From Posidonia oceanica (taxonomy: Eukaryota > Streptophyta > Magnoliopsida > Alismatales > Posidoniaceae), in assembly GCA_037176725.1 (NCBI GenBank), contig JAZBRS010000054.1, positions 17,502,001 to 17,566,000 on the forward strand: a stretch of 64,000 bases of DNA, in the 5' to 3' direction. Both the position numbers and the translations under genes were made by a program. This document shows, one piece after another, positions 26,801 through 37,831 of this stretch. The notes below the pieces were generated by a model. It was not told the origin of the DNA and did not search any database. It worked only from the letters and a program-made list of their open reading frames with translations. The first letter of the stretch is position 1, and each line of letters opens with the position of its first letter.

Positions 26801-29641
26801 TGTAAATTCATGCAGCTTGTTGACTTGAGATCCAATTATATTGCCATGGTTGACAGCAATGTATTTGCTGCTTAGAATTGGATGGTTGGTACACCAAATT
26901 GCATGTGATGATTTTATTAACTTCTGTACATCTTTTTTGATTCACAATGTATGCAACTTGCCAGGTTCTTGGTTTTGTAAGTTCTTCTACATTATTGGGT
27001 TGTATTGCATTTGAAGGAAATGTGATAATAGAATTACAATGAACATGTGATGGTTTTATTGGTTTTGCAAGTTCTTCTACATTATTGGGTTGTATTGCCA
27101 GGTTCTTCTATATTACTAAATTTGAGACCTTTAGCTAAAGGAAATGTGATAATAGGATTGCAATGAATATGTGATGGTTTTATTGGTTTTGTAAGTTCTT
27201 ATGCATTATTGGGTTCTATTGCCATGTTCTTCTATATTACTAAATTTGAGACCTTTAGCTGAATGAAATGTGATAATAGGATTGCAATGAACATGTGATG
27301 ATTTTGTAAGTTCTTCTACATTATTGGGTTCTATTGCTAGGTCTTCTACATTACTAAATTTGAGACCTTTAGCTGAGGAAATGTGATAATAGGATTGCAA
27401 TGAACATTTCAACATACATTGCTTGTAGTGTGCTAATTCGATCCGTAATAGGATCACAATTAGCATTTGAAGAAGTGGAAGCTTGGAAATTTATCAACTA
27501 TGGAAGTTAAGGATGGCACATGGAAGATGGTAAAGCAAAGAAGGCAAAGCAGATAATATCTTGGGCTTCAACTACAAGTAACCATTCAAATATATTGGAA
27601 GGAACATCATTGAATTGTACATTAGTGAAATGGGAACCCATGCAACCAAAAATAACTTTGTGAATTCATTGCATGTGAATAACTTTGTTTGCCATTTTCC
27701 AGGAAGGTTGCAAAATGTTACTATACCATTTTGGCATTTCCACAAACACGTTGTAGACGTGTAGATGTGTAGATGTCCACAATCAAAGGATACCCACATA
27801 TGAACTCAAAATATAGTGAATCCAAAATGCTTCCAATCATTTTCCATTCATTCGAAAAGTACCAAGATGTGATATAAAGCAATACTAACCATTAATCCAA
27901 CTATAAGCCACTTCATTTTCACAAGAAACATAATGAACAATGTGTATTGCACAATCACAGTGGAATTTTATACTTTTAGGTGGTATTTGGAAATATAACT
28001 GCACCTTCAAGCATAGCAATCTTTTCCAAAAGGATGGTGATGACCTCAATACCACATTCAGTGAGTAGAGGATCCACCCATTCGAAGAACTTACACCTAT
28101 TTTACCGAAATCTTTCGCAGTCATGGAATCTCCGTCTGGGATTCTCCGGTGTCCATGAAGTCACCACCGACGACTCCAAACCGCAGTAGTAACGGAGGAG
28201 AGCAGCTTTCCGACGAGAAATGGAAGGTCTTTGGCAAGGATTAGAGGTGGAGTTGGAAGAGCTCATGATTCAGTGAGTAGAAGAGGAAGAGGAAGAGGAA
28301 GAGGAAGAGGGTTGGCAGGTGTTTCAGTAAGTGGAAGAAGAAGGAGGAGGAGGAGGAGGAGGAGAAGGGAGGAGGGGCATTTTCATTCCAAATTATTGTG
28401 AAACTATAAAAACTTAACAGAAATATTAAACTGTGAAACGGTGGAAGTTGAGAGTATCAAACTGAACTCTTTTAAAGTTGAGGATAACAAAGTGAGAATC
28501 TGGTATAGTTTAGGATACTAATATGACAATAACTCTAATTTTAATCATGTATATAGTCAGATATTCGAGAAGCATTGTAAAGCATGGTATACTTTCTGCC
28601 ACAGGATGTGAAGATACTGACATGTCATGTACACTTCGATAGATTAATATAATTATAGCACTTAAAGATGCAGCAAGTAAAATGCATCAAATACGTAAAG
28701 AGATTAATTATGAGAATGAGCAGACTTGTAAGCCCACCAGAAAGTGAAAATATCAAGATATAGCAGAGCAGATGTTTGGTTTTGGCTGAAATGAAACAAG
28801 TGAATGATATGACATGTGATATAATCTATGTAGAGCACTAGAAATACTCAAGCGCTCAAAGATGAGTATGCAGTCGATTAGGAAATCAGCTTCATAACGG
28901 CTGACTGATAAAGTTGGGAAGAAAGACACACTTAGGGGCCTAGTATTAGTGGATTTAAGATGTAAACCGACAATAACTAATCTACACCAAGTCAGCGAAC
29001 TCCCTCCATAAACATGCAGCCTTCTCATGTTGTCGTTGTATATCATATATATACTACTCAGCTGCTAGTTTGCACGGGAGTCATGGGAATCAGTAACTGC
29101 AATCTCCATCTCAGCAATGTGTCAATTAGGTCTTACAAACAAGAGGAAGATGACTGATGAAAGTGTATTTGTTGGTTGGTTGCTCCTTAACTAAGCTCTA
29201 ATAAGTATAGTTTGTATATTGGAGAGGCGATAAAAAATCCTCCCGCGACTGTTATTGTTGCCATCCATCATATTGCCTCCTTGTTTCCACAATACACACA
29301 ATTTAATAGTGTATATAGTGAATAGTGATGATTCTAAGATACGAAAAGTGACATTATTAAAACAAGAAGAAGATTGAAATCAGTTTTAAAAAAAACAAAG
29401 GGGGAAGAAGAATGAAACACGATCGTGTGTAAAAATAAATAAATAAACAAAGGGGGAAGAAGGCCTGCACCTGCCACATGTTGCGGGGACTCATCCCTTG
29501 GGCAGAACGTTCTTCGACCTCCACCATAAGCGGAGGTGGAATGCTCCGGTCGCGAGGGGCGTCCGGGAGTACTACCAGCGGCGGAGAAACAGCACATGAT
29601 TTTGCTTCCTCGGCCGCGCCTCCTCCTCCGTTCTCTGACAT
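20829..29641 (-). CDS. Predicted 91-aa small membrane-type protein, two exons with an 8.5-kb intron
   Basis: Exon 1 is 29641-29471 (57 codons, start MSENGGGG, end SPRNMWQ) and is followed by GT. Exon 2 is 20933-20829, preceded by TTCGTAG, and reads VYALGGFMVLRWIWARWQERSK to a stop after GEQPN. Both junction sides are phase 0, and the joined protein changes smoothly from a Gly/Ala/acidic N-terminus to a Trp-rich hydrophobic segment with a basic Arg/Lys tail. That pattern suggests one membrane-associated helix. I do not recognise the family. The long intron contains a complete MULE (22,476-28,535). The two exons could belong to different genes, or intermediate exons could exist. Transcript evidence would decide. 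Confidence 0.5.
20934..22466 (-). other. 3' part of the long intron, nothing recognised
   Basis: This is AT-rich sequence between the last exon of the small gene and the left target duplication of the MULE. Short ORFs at 21,114-21,407, 21,582-21,767 and 22,284-22,469 have no recognisable character. Confidence 0.4.
22476..22575 (+). repeat. MULE left terminal inverted repeat
   Basis: It matches the reverse complement of about 28,436-28,535 through blocks such as ATTCTCACTTT, CCTCAACTTTAAAAG and TACCCTCAACTT. Divergence between the arms indicates age. Confidence 0.85.
22898..25519 (+). pseudogene. MULE transposase (MURA-like) relic
   Basis: The order of parts fits a plant MULE transposase. 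A PB1-like N-terminal domain (22,898-23,150, FRIHFGRKGVVDDG...DGLVLLSEGN) is followed by an acidic linker. The MuDR DNA-binding region follows (from about 23,350: LEVGMTFAS, then RVIVRCKELNCEYRVH and HKC). The DDE domain shows LDIDGCHLYDPYKGILLSAI (about 23,930-23,990) and later GADHRYCLCHLHTNFK. A SWIM-type C-x-C...C-x-H is recognisable near 24,770-24,815, and a CCHC-like knuckle CSKCNHQGRNFKTC near 25,175. In-frame stops occur at 23,336, about 23,378, 23,600 and 24,011 and again beyond, several at expected Trp or Gln positions. A probable intron near 24,140-24,232 has lost its AG acceptor. It is not functional. Confidence 0.85.
25536..25880. repeat. ATTACTTGTC/TTTAGCATACC short-repeat cluster with long hairpin
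   Basis: Variants of ATTACTTGTCT and ACTTTAGCATACCTG alternate many times directly after the transposase relic. Within it, 25,634-25,705 is the near-perfect inverse of 25,753-25,812. Both arms contain the word TAATACAGGATTTAATTTAG or its complement and a central CTGCAG. The left arm has an extra 11-nt partial repeat. A related 95-bp unit recurs directly at about 25,850-25,945 and 26,250-26,345. Confidence 0.8.
26957..27410. repeat. Tandem repeat array in the MULE, about 115-120 bp period
   Basis: About four units share TTCTTCTACATTATTGGGTT, TTTGAGACCTTTAGCT and GGAAATGTGATAATAGGATT. Units differ by small deletions. The array lies between the transposase relic and the antisense GRF ORF. Confidence 0.8.
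27976..28266 (-). pseudogene. GRF-type zinc-finger ORF in the MULE, antisense to the transposase
   Basis: From the ATG at 28,266 the frame reads MSSSNSTSN, RYCGLESSVVTSWTPENPRR, RFHDCERF, a stop codon, then NRCKFFEWVDPL and EVITILLEKIAMLEG. The pattern C-G-L ... T-x-E-N-P-x-R-R-F ... C ... C-x-F-F-x-W-x-D is the GRF zinc finger, here followed by a short helical segment. The single in-frame TAA sits between the two halves of the finger. Small GRF proteins of this shape are frequent in plant genomes, often in or beside MULEs. Whether this is a passenger or a second MULE gene cannot be told from one copy. Confidence 0.65.
28282..28375 (+). repeat. Purine (GAGGAA)n tract near the MULE right end
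   Basis: Runs of GAAGAGGAAGAGG and GGAGGAGGAGG lie just inside the right TIR, upstream of the antisense GRF ORF. Confidence 0.8.
28545..29470 (-). other. 5' part of the long intron, nothing recognised
   Basis: This lies between the right target duplication of the MULE and exon 1 of the small gene. No ORF of note and no clear repeat was seen. Confidence 0.4.
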
Positions 29642-30501
29642 GCTCCTCCGTTATCTTCTTCTGTGCAGCCTCTACCTCCGATCCTGAGTGAGTGAGTGAG
29701 TGAGAGAGGCACAAATGTTCGAGGTTTTTACATATACCATCTAAAATTAGCTATATTACGTAAATATCATCGAAGAATCCAAAAAGTTCACATATACAGT
29801 TCCGTAAGCATGTTAAGACTCCATTTGGAACATTTTCTGGATGACTTGTGGCTGATTTAACTCCTGATAAATCATGGAAAATCACAAAATTAGTTTCAAA
29901 TAAGGTCTAGTTCTTCCTTTTCTCACAGAAACTATATGGTTTTGTAGAAACTGGTTAGAGAGAGCTTCTGATAGAAATTGGATAAATAAGATATGTAATT
30001 ACAATACTAGTCTTATTATTTTTAATAAATTACTTTAAAAGACCATCAATATTTATAAATTTGTCATCAATCTCATTTTTCCAATCTCATTTTTTACAAA
30101 TCAAAACATTTTCTTCAACCCAAACCCTTGTTTTGTTCCTGCGGATCTCTTCCTCCACCGATGGTTGGAGACCACCCCCCCACCAGATCTCTTCCTCCAG
30201 CAGGGCGTCGATGAGAAACCCTAATGAGAGGGCAAGCATCGCTTCCATCTCCGTCTCCCTCTCTTGCTCTCTTAGCATCTTGCACCTACGCTTTCTCGAC
30301 GACTCCGGTCCGATCGGTCTGCTCGTGGTTGTTGGTGATGGTTCGGCTCTTTCCGGGCATCTTTTGGGACGTCTCCGGTCAGTGTTTGAAGTTTCATGAT
30401 TGTTGTTGTGTGTTGCTCCCGGTGTGAGTGTTGGTTTCAACCTTTCTTTGAGGGGGGAACCTTGTACTCCGTCGTCCTCTCTCTAGCTGTTGGGGGAGCT
30501 C

Positions 30502-33150
30502 TATAACGACCTAAGTCGCTACCAACACATTCTAAAAGCCCAAACAAATTAAAACTTAAATAATTATAACATCTACAATTATCTATGGGCTAAACAATAA
30601 GAATCTGTGTCAGGAACCTGTAGTGGATAGCTACGTGACTCCGACTATATGCACTATGATCCCAAACAAGCTAACCATCTGCACCTGCAACTAAAACCAC
30701 AATAAAACACACGTGAGTGACTGGAAATTGTCACTCAGCACACACCTTGCAAAAATCACGAGAAAACCGGCATAAAACCATAATAACGCGTAAAATCTGT
30801 CAAAACCCCAAATCCGGGCCCACATGATCATTTTATAATAATAAAACATCTTTTCCAAAGTCCAATAAGTTAAACTAGGAAAATAGATGTAAAACAAATC
30901 TCATTTACCTCAAAGCGGGGCCCATCGGCCCAAATCTCAGTAGAAAACACAATGTCGCAACAAGGCGGAAAACTCTAGGCTTAATATGGCCAAAACTCGG
31001 TAAAAGCCACCAAGCCATAAAACAGGCAAAGCTCTGGGCCCAATACGGCCAAAACAAACCAAGCACAGTCCCACGGGCACAAAAGAAACACAACTAGTCG
31101 CATTGCCTGGCACCAAGTAACCGACTTAGTCTCAAGCAGTAGCCAGGGACTCACCCCTACACTCACTGCACTGCCACAAACACCCACCCTGTGGGGGAGC
31201 ATGCCCGTCACGGCATTCTTATACTAGAGAAGCCTTAAAAAGCGATCCCCACCTGGAAAAGCTACTCACCCCACCTGGGTGAGCTGTCCACACTCGGGAC
31301 AAGACCACAGGGCACGCAAGAATCGACGTCCACAAGCTCAGTGCTCCGAACCACTAGAGGCTCCTTATCCCTAGGCTCAGCCAGCACCCCAAAACAAAAT
31401 AAGGCGAGTCCCGGTGCCAGTAGCGATTAGGGTATCACGTCCAACTACGCAAGAGTATCATACCTCTCGAGTTCGCTGCCACGATATCACTAGGTACGGT
31501 TAACACCCCGACCCCCAAACCTCAGCCCAGGCGAAGTGTGCGACACGCCAGGAACGCCGTCGCATCCCCGAGTCCAGACCACACGACTCCCAGGTTTCGG
31601 CCACGGAAAAACCTCAGCAAATTATTTACAAAACATCCATGTTTTTCCTCAGAAAACCTCTTTGAAAACATTTATCAAGTCATGGGCTAAAGCACAAAAA
31701 GTCCAAGGTAATTATCATTTTAAGCCATTTGAAAACAGGCCTGGGAAACATCCCAGACCAAAATCGGCTGACCGAATTTCCTTTGGTCTACCGAAAATCT
31801 CGGAATCGGTCGACCAAAAAGGGTTGGTTAATCGAATTCAGGTACAGGAGCACAATAAGGAAGCAAGTTCGGCATATCGGATAAAAACGGCATGCAGAAA
31901 CAAGGAACTTTCAGAAAAACCCTGTTTCGATCAAAAATCCAAACGCCTGCAAATCCAAACCAAAACTAGCATGCCATATATCGAAATGACCGGAATTCAA
32001 TAAGGAATGCATCCATACACGCATTAAAGCATTCTGAGACATACAACTCAAGAAAACACCGAAAAACCACATTTCAAGCCATAAGCCAACTTAAGCCGAT
32101 AAATTCAACTAAAAACCATATAAATCTCTAAAAATCACCAAACCACTACCATTGCATACAAATCATGGCAAGGAATATAAATCTATCATTTTCATACAAT
32201 TTAGCAACTAAGGACGAGGTGTGTACCTTAGGACAGAAGGACGACCACTGTTCTCACCGATGCTCAACCACCGCATCGGCCTTCGGCGACCCGCAATGCT
32301 TCCCCGGAGTCCACTCGACCACGGGAAGAGATCGGAGCTCGCTGCCACACGCTCGCTGCTCCTCGTCCCACGGCCACACGGCGAAACACAGAGTTAGGGC
32401 ACGGAGAGGTAGACGAACCCAAAAGGAACCCAACCAAACTTGCCTCACCATACCAATGTTCCGAGTGCTGGAGAGAAGTTCGCCGGCCACCACCTTGAAC
32501 CGCCAACGTCCGCTGGGCCAGGACGACCGCCGAGCCGCACCGACCACCATAGAGCAGAGAAAGGAGGAGGAGAGGAGAAGGGAGAGAGGAAAGGTGGAAG
32601 AAAGGATGGAGGTGGAGGAGGAGGGAGGAAGGTGGAGTTGGGGTGAGGAGGAGGGGATGGGATCGTGTGAGGGAGAGGGAGTTACAAAGAAGGAAGAGGA
32701 AATGGAGGGAGAAGAAGAAAGGGGAAGAGAGGGCGAGAGACTTGGTGAAGGGGGACAGAGAGTTAATGGAGGGAGAGAGAAAAGAGAGAGAGATGCAGGA
32801 GAAGGAGGGAAAGAGAGAGTGTGGAGAGAAAGATGAGAGAGAGGAAAAGAATTTCAGGGAGAGGAGCGTGGGGAAGTGTGCCTGCAGAAACCAATGCCTG
32901 CATGCATGCTAAATACACACGCAGGAGGAAGCTTTCGTGCAGAATATGGATCTCGCGTCCTCACCAACCGGCACAGTCCGCGAAGCCTGCTGCAAACGAA
33001 AACATGCATGCACAGTGCCATGCAGGCCCAAGCACCATAATATGCTGGGTAAATTGCATGACACCCCTTGAAGAATTAGGAAATGGCATAAGTACAGAAG
33101 ATAGTGACTAGAATGCAAAAAGGATAAGAACATGGACCAAACCACCACAA
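30502..33150 (-). repeat. 3' LTR of the gypsy element, truncated
   Basis: The left boundary TATAACGACC replaces the expected TGTAACGACC. It matches the right LTR over about 2.6 kb. The LTR's own 5' 120 bp or so is missing: at 33,141-33,154 the sequence passes directly from LTR (ACCACCACAAGTG) into the pol C-terminus. Purine-rich ORFs around 32.2-33.1 kb are LTR sequence, not genes. Confidence 0.85.
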
Positions 33151-33153
33151 GTG

Positions 33154-36100
33154 ATTAGGGATCATCTGTGACACATTAGCCAGACACTTCTTCAGCATGG
33201 AGACGTGGAATACATCTTGCACTGCTGACAGCTCTGGTGGTAGGGCCAATCTATAGACCATCTCGCCAACCCTCTTCGTGATCTGGTACGGGCCAATGTA
33301 GCGAGAACTCAGCTTCCCGCGCCTGCCAAACCTCATCACGCTTTTGGTTGGTGAAATCTTCAGGAACACATGGTCTCTCACCAGGAACTCCAGCGGTCTC
33401 CGTCTCTGATCGGCATAGCTCTTCTACTGACTCTGTGCAGTCACAAGCCTTCTGCGGATGAAGTCCACCTTATCCGCGTACTACTGCACAATCTTAGGAC
33501 CAAGAAGCTACCGCTCCCCTACCTCGCTCTAGCAAACTGGTGATCTGCAGGGCCTACCATACAGAGCCTCATATGGCGCCATCCCGATGCTGGCGTGGTA
33601 GCTATTGTCGTATGCAAACTCAAACAACGACAGGTGGTCCTCCCAACTTCCTTGCAAGTTAATGGCACAAGCTCTCAGCATGTCCTCTAGCGTCTGAATG
33701 GTTCTCTCTGTCTGGCCATTCGACTGGGAGTGGAATGTTGTACTGAAATTGAGTACTGTGCCAAAAGCCTCCTGCAGAGTTCTCTAGAACCTCGAGGTAA
33801 ACCGCGTGTCTCTATCAGACACAATGGATACAGGAACGCCATGCAATCGAACAATCTCCGATACGTACAGTTTTGCCAACCGCCGTAAAGGGAGATTCAC
33901 CTGGATTGCAAGAAAGTGAGTTGACTTGTTTAGTCGGTCTACGATCACCCACACGGTGTCGTTCTTCCTCATTGTACGTGGCAACCCAGTCACAAAATCT
34001 ATAGAAATGTGTTCCCATTTCCATTCAGGAATGTCCAACGGCTGCAAGGTCCCTCCAGGCCTCTAATGTTCTTCCTTGACTAGCTGACATGTCATGCACC
34101 TTGCCACGTAGTCAGCCACTTCTCTCTTCATGCCAGGCCATCAAAAGTTCCTCCTCAGATCTCGGTACATCTTCGTAGTCCCTGGATGTACAGTGTACTT
34201 GGATTTGTAGGCTTCATCCAGTAGCCTCTGCCTGGCCTCCTCATGCTGGGGCACATATAGGCGTTAATCAAATCTCAACTCCTCATATACGCCGAAAGAG
34301 AAATTAGGTGCATCCCCAGCTTCCATCTTCTCTACAGTCGCCTGAATGAAAGAGTCCATCTGCTGACAAGCAATAATGAACTGCAACAGCTTGGGGTGAA
34401 CAGATAAGCTTGCCATGTAAGCACCACCCGCTCCCCGATGCAATCTCTTGAGTCCACGGTCAGCCAGATCCTCTAGCATGGTCCATTCCTTGACCATCAG
34501 GCTCACCATGACGTGCGTATGCCGACTCAGAGTATCGACGACCACGTTGGCCTTCCCAGGGTGGTAGGAGAAGCTGAAGTCATAGTCCTTGAGGTATTTC
34601 GCCCATCTCCTCTGCTGCATGTTGAGGTCTTTCTGTGTAAATATATACTTCAGACATTGTGATTAGTATAGACCTCAAATTGTTCCCCATACAGATAGTG
34701 TCGCCACAGCTTAAGCGCGAACACCACGGCAGCCATCTTTAGATCATGGGTAAGGTAGTTCTTCTCGTGGTCCTTCAGCTGACGAGAGGCATACGCCACC
34801 ACATTGCCATGCTACATCAGAACACTGACTAACCCAACACCACTAGCGTCACTGTACACAGTGAAGCCTCCACTACCCGAAGGCAGAGCTAGAACAGCAG
34901 CTGTAGTCAGACGAGCTTTCAACTCGTTGAAACTTGTCTCACAGTCGTGGTTCCAGATGAACGAAACTCTCTATCTGGTCAGAGCTGTTAGGGATGATGC
35001 AATAGAAGAGAAATCCCTGATAAACCTTCTGTAGTAACCTATCAATCCCAAGAAACTTCTAATCTCAGTCACAGTCCTGGGTCTCTCCCAATTACTAATT
35101 GCCTCAACCTTGGCGGGGCCTACTCTAACGCCTTTTCCAGATATAAGGTGGCCGAGGAACATAACTTCGCTCAACCAGAACTCGCACTTAGAGAACTTGG
35201 CATACAACTAGTGCTACCTCAGAATATCCAGCACCGCCTGCAGATGCAAAGCATGAGAATCTTCATTAGGAGAGTAGATCAAGATATCATCTACAAAGAC
35301 CATCACAAATTGGTCTAGATAAGGCCTGAAGATTCGGTTCATCAACTCCAAGAATGCGGCAGGGGCGTTGGTTAAACCGAAGGACATAATCATAAACTCA
35401 TAATGGTCGTACCACGTCTGGAATGCAGTATTCTGGATGTCTGAATCATGGATCCTCAGCTGGTGGTATCCTGATCTCAGATCTATCTTGGAGAAAACAG
35501 ATGCAGACTGCAACTGGACAAACAGATTTTCAATACGGGACAAGGGATACTTGTTCTTTACTATAATCCGGTTCAACATCCGGTAGTCAATGCATAGACG
35601 AAGTGAACTATCCTTCTTACGGACGAACAAGACAGGCGCTCCCCACGAAGATACACTTGGCCTAATAAAGTCCTTGTCCAGTAACTCTTGCAATTGGGCC
35701 TTGAGTTCCCGCAACTCAGTTGGTGCCATACGATAAGGATTTTTCGCAACAATACCACTTTCCGGGGCCAACTCAATGGTGAACTCTACCTCTCTGCGAG
35801 GTGGCATGCTAGGCAAATTCTCAGGGAAAACGTTGGGATATTCACACACCACTGAGATGTTGTGAACGCCCAACTCCGGAGAAACAGAGGTAACCACACT
35901 AGCAAGGTACCCCACACATCCCTTAGTCAGCGACTTGTAAGCCTTCATAGCATAGATAACAAATTTAGGCTCACCCTGGCGTACACCTTGTACAAACAAA
36001 GATCTAGCCTCAGCAGCTCCAAAGCAAACCCTTCTGCGAGCACAGTCGATCAATGCAGAATGCTGGTCCAGCCAGTCCATGCCCAAGATGACATCATACT

Positions 36101-36443
36101 CATTCATGCCCATGAGAATAAGAGAGGCATCGAACTCTCGGCCGTTCAACTCCAGATCGATAGACGGCAGGTATCACCACGCCAAACTGTGCTCACCCAG
36201 CGGCGTTACAATATCCAAGTGGAAAGCCAACCTTGCTGGCACATCATCCAGTTCCGCCGCAAATGACTCGGAGACAAAGGAGAAAGTGCTTCCCGAGTCA
36301 AAGAGAACCTTGGTCATTCGACCAGCCACAAGATAGGAACCTAAGGCCAAAGCACAACCAATCACATCCTCAATTAAGTAACATAGTTCATAATACAGGG
36401 GAAATGAACAACAATTACATAAGGAGGGGTCACCCCCACCCAA
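33154..36443 (-). pseudogene. gypsy pol relic: protease, RT, RNase H, integrase
   Basis: In transcript order: an aspartic protease motif LFDSGSTFSFVS (about 36,300), [11 protein letters not shown], then RT with [50 protein letters not shown] and the catalytic FVDDILIY (about 35,290). KCEFWL...FLGH and IRSFLGL.GYYRRFI follow. RNase H gives [20 protein letters not shown] (about 34,740-34,800). Integrase shows [35 protein letters not shown] and, near 33,400-33,200, the C-terminal FLKISP and RYIGPYQI. Several in-frame stops and at least one frameshift (near 34,640) are present. The last ~60 residues expected after NVSQMIPNHL are deleted at the LTR junction. Confidence 0.9.
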
Positions 36444-36599
36444 AGAAACTACAGGGACTTATCCTCTATAACATCACCAGAGGACCCACAGTCGGGAGCA
36501 GAGATAGTGAACACACGCTCCTGGGTCAACTGCTGTGGCGCACTCCCTGCTCTCTTGGGAGGATCAGGGCAGAATTTCTGCACATGTCCCGGTCTCCCA

Positions 36600-37635
36600 C
36601 AGTTGTAACAACCTATTCCTCTCTAACTTGTAGTCCGCTGTGCTCGAGGGCAGTCCACTGCAAAGTGGCCCATCAGGCCACACTGGAAACACCAGGCACT
36701 CCCCTGCCCACTCGAAGTAGCCTGGCTAGGAACGGCGCTACTAACTCCAGCAAAATTGTGTTGCGCACTAGAGACAGAATCGATCCTGCTTCCTCCTATC
36801 AAGCTGTGCCGGGCACCCGAAACACCACCAGATTTAACCTTCTTCCTCTTTCCCAGACTACTCGCGCCACTGGAATTTGGTGGACTAGAGAACGAGAACC
36901 GAGAAGTAAAGGACGACTTGGTCTTCTCCTTGGAGCGACCTTCCACATACTGCTGGTATTTATTCTCAAAGCGGGAAGCCATCTGAATCTTATCAACTAC
37001 CGTCGTGCATCGGCATCCTATCACCTTCACCCTCAAGCTGGGTTGAAGGTCCTTCAGAAATCTTTCCGCCCGCCTCTCTTCAGAATCGAAGGCTTGGGTG
37101 AACCTCTTCAACTGGGCAAATGTAGCCTCATATTCTGCCACAGTCATGCTACCCTGCTGGAGACTCCGGAACTCTCGGTCGAACCGATTCCTCACATGGC
37201 TCGGGAAATACTTCACATGGAAAGCAGCCTCAAAGTCCTTCCACTTGATGTCGATTGTTATAGAATCCGAAAACTTCAGCTGTCTCGTGGCTCTCCATCA
37301 CTCATCAGCATCTCCTTCTAGCTAAAACACGATCAATCGAACCTAGTGCTCAGCCGGACACGCCATGCTATCCAGCAACTTCTCGATTCGCCGCAGCTAT
37401 GCCTCGCATTCCTTAGGAGCACCTCTTCCCTTGAACGTCGGTAGGTGAAGCTTGCTCAACTGGTGTAGCCACGGATCTCCCCCAGACGATTTACTAAAGC
37501 CGCCCTTGCCAAAAACGTGGGAGATTCCGTGCATCCAACCCTGCAACTCAGTCCGCACGTCCTACCATCCGCTCTCCTCCCGAGAGTTGGGCTCCGCAAC
37601 AGGTGCCTTGTCCTTCTTACAACCACAGGGAGGCA
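36600..37635 (-). pseudogene. gypsy gag relic with CCHC knuckle
   Basis: It starts near 37,635 (MPPCGCKKDKAPV). It passes stops at about 37,560, 37,400, 37,375, 37,345 and 37,320. The retrotransposon-gag fold is recognisable from KYFPSHVRNRFDREFRSL to MTVAEYEATFAQLKRF and the ERRAERFLKDLQPSLR helix. A Ser-rich spacer leads to the nucleocapsid motif CFQCGLMGHFAVDC (C-x2-C-x4-H-x4-C). In the living family gag packages the RNA into particles. Confidence 0.88.
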
Positions 37636-37792
37636 TTCTGCAACAGAAGAGAAACAACAACCTGCACCACAGTTAATGAGACAAACAACAATATATGATA
37701 GAAAATCGACAGGTGCAGACTCAACCATGATATGCAAAACCTATGTAGTCACTAGACTGAACACCCCTAGGCTAGTGCAACCTAGTTAACCT

Positions 37793-37806
37793 GAGCTCTG
37801 ATACCA
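37793..37806 (-). other. Primer-binding site (initiator tRNA-Met type)
   Basis: On - the sequence TGGTATCAGAGCTC lies 4 bases after the 5' LTR end at 37,811. It is complementary to the 3' end of plant initiator tRNA-Met, the usual primer of Ty3/gypsy elements. It fixes the true 5' LTR boundary even though most of that LTR is displaced by 1.5 kb. Confidence 0.88.
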
Positions 37807-37831
37807 GTTCTGTAACAACTTGAGTCGCTAC

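Larger units (their letters stand above)
22476..28535 (+). mobile_element. Mutator-like element (MULE), 6.06 kb, complete ends, decayed coding
   Basis: The element begins GAGTTATTGTC and ends GACAATAACTC. The terminal inverted repeats extend at least 100 bp with moderate divergence: blocks GATTCTCACTTT, CCTCAACTTTAAAAG and TTCAGTTT occur in both. It is flanked by a perfect 9-bp duplication, TAATTTTAA (22,467-22,475 and 28,536-28,544), the hallmark of Mutator insertion. Inside are a transposase relic on +, a GRF-type ORF on - near the right end, a long hairpin, and tandem repeats. It lies in the predicted 8.5-kb intron of the small gene. Confidence 0.92.

Noticed and set aside
32165..32836. 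223-codon Glu/Arg/Gly-rich ORF
   Set aside because: This is the purine-rich strand of the same LTR low-complexity tract.
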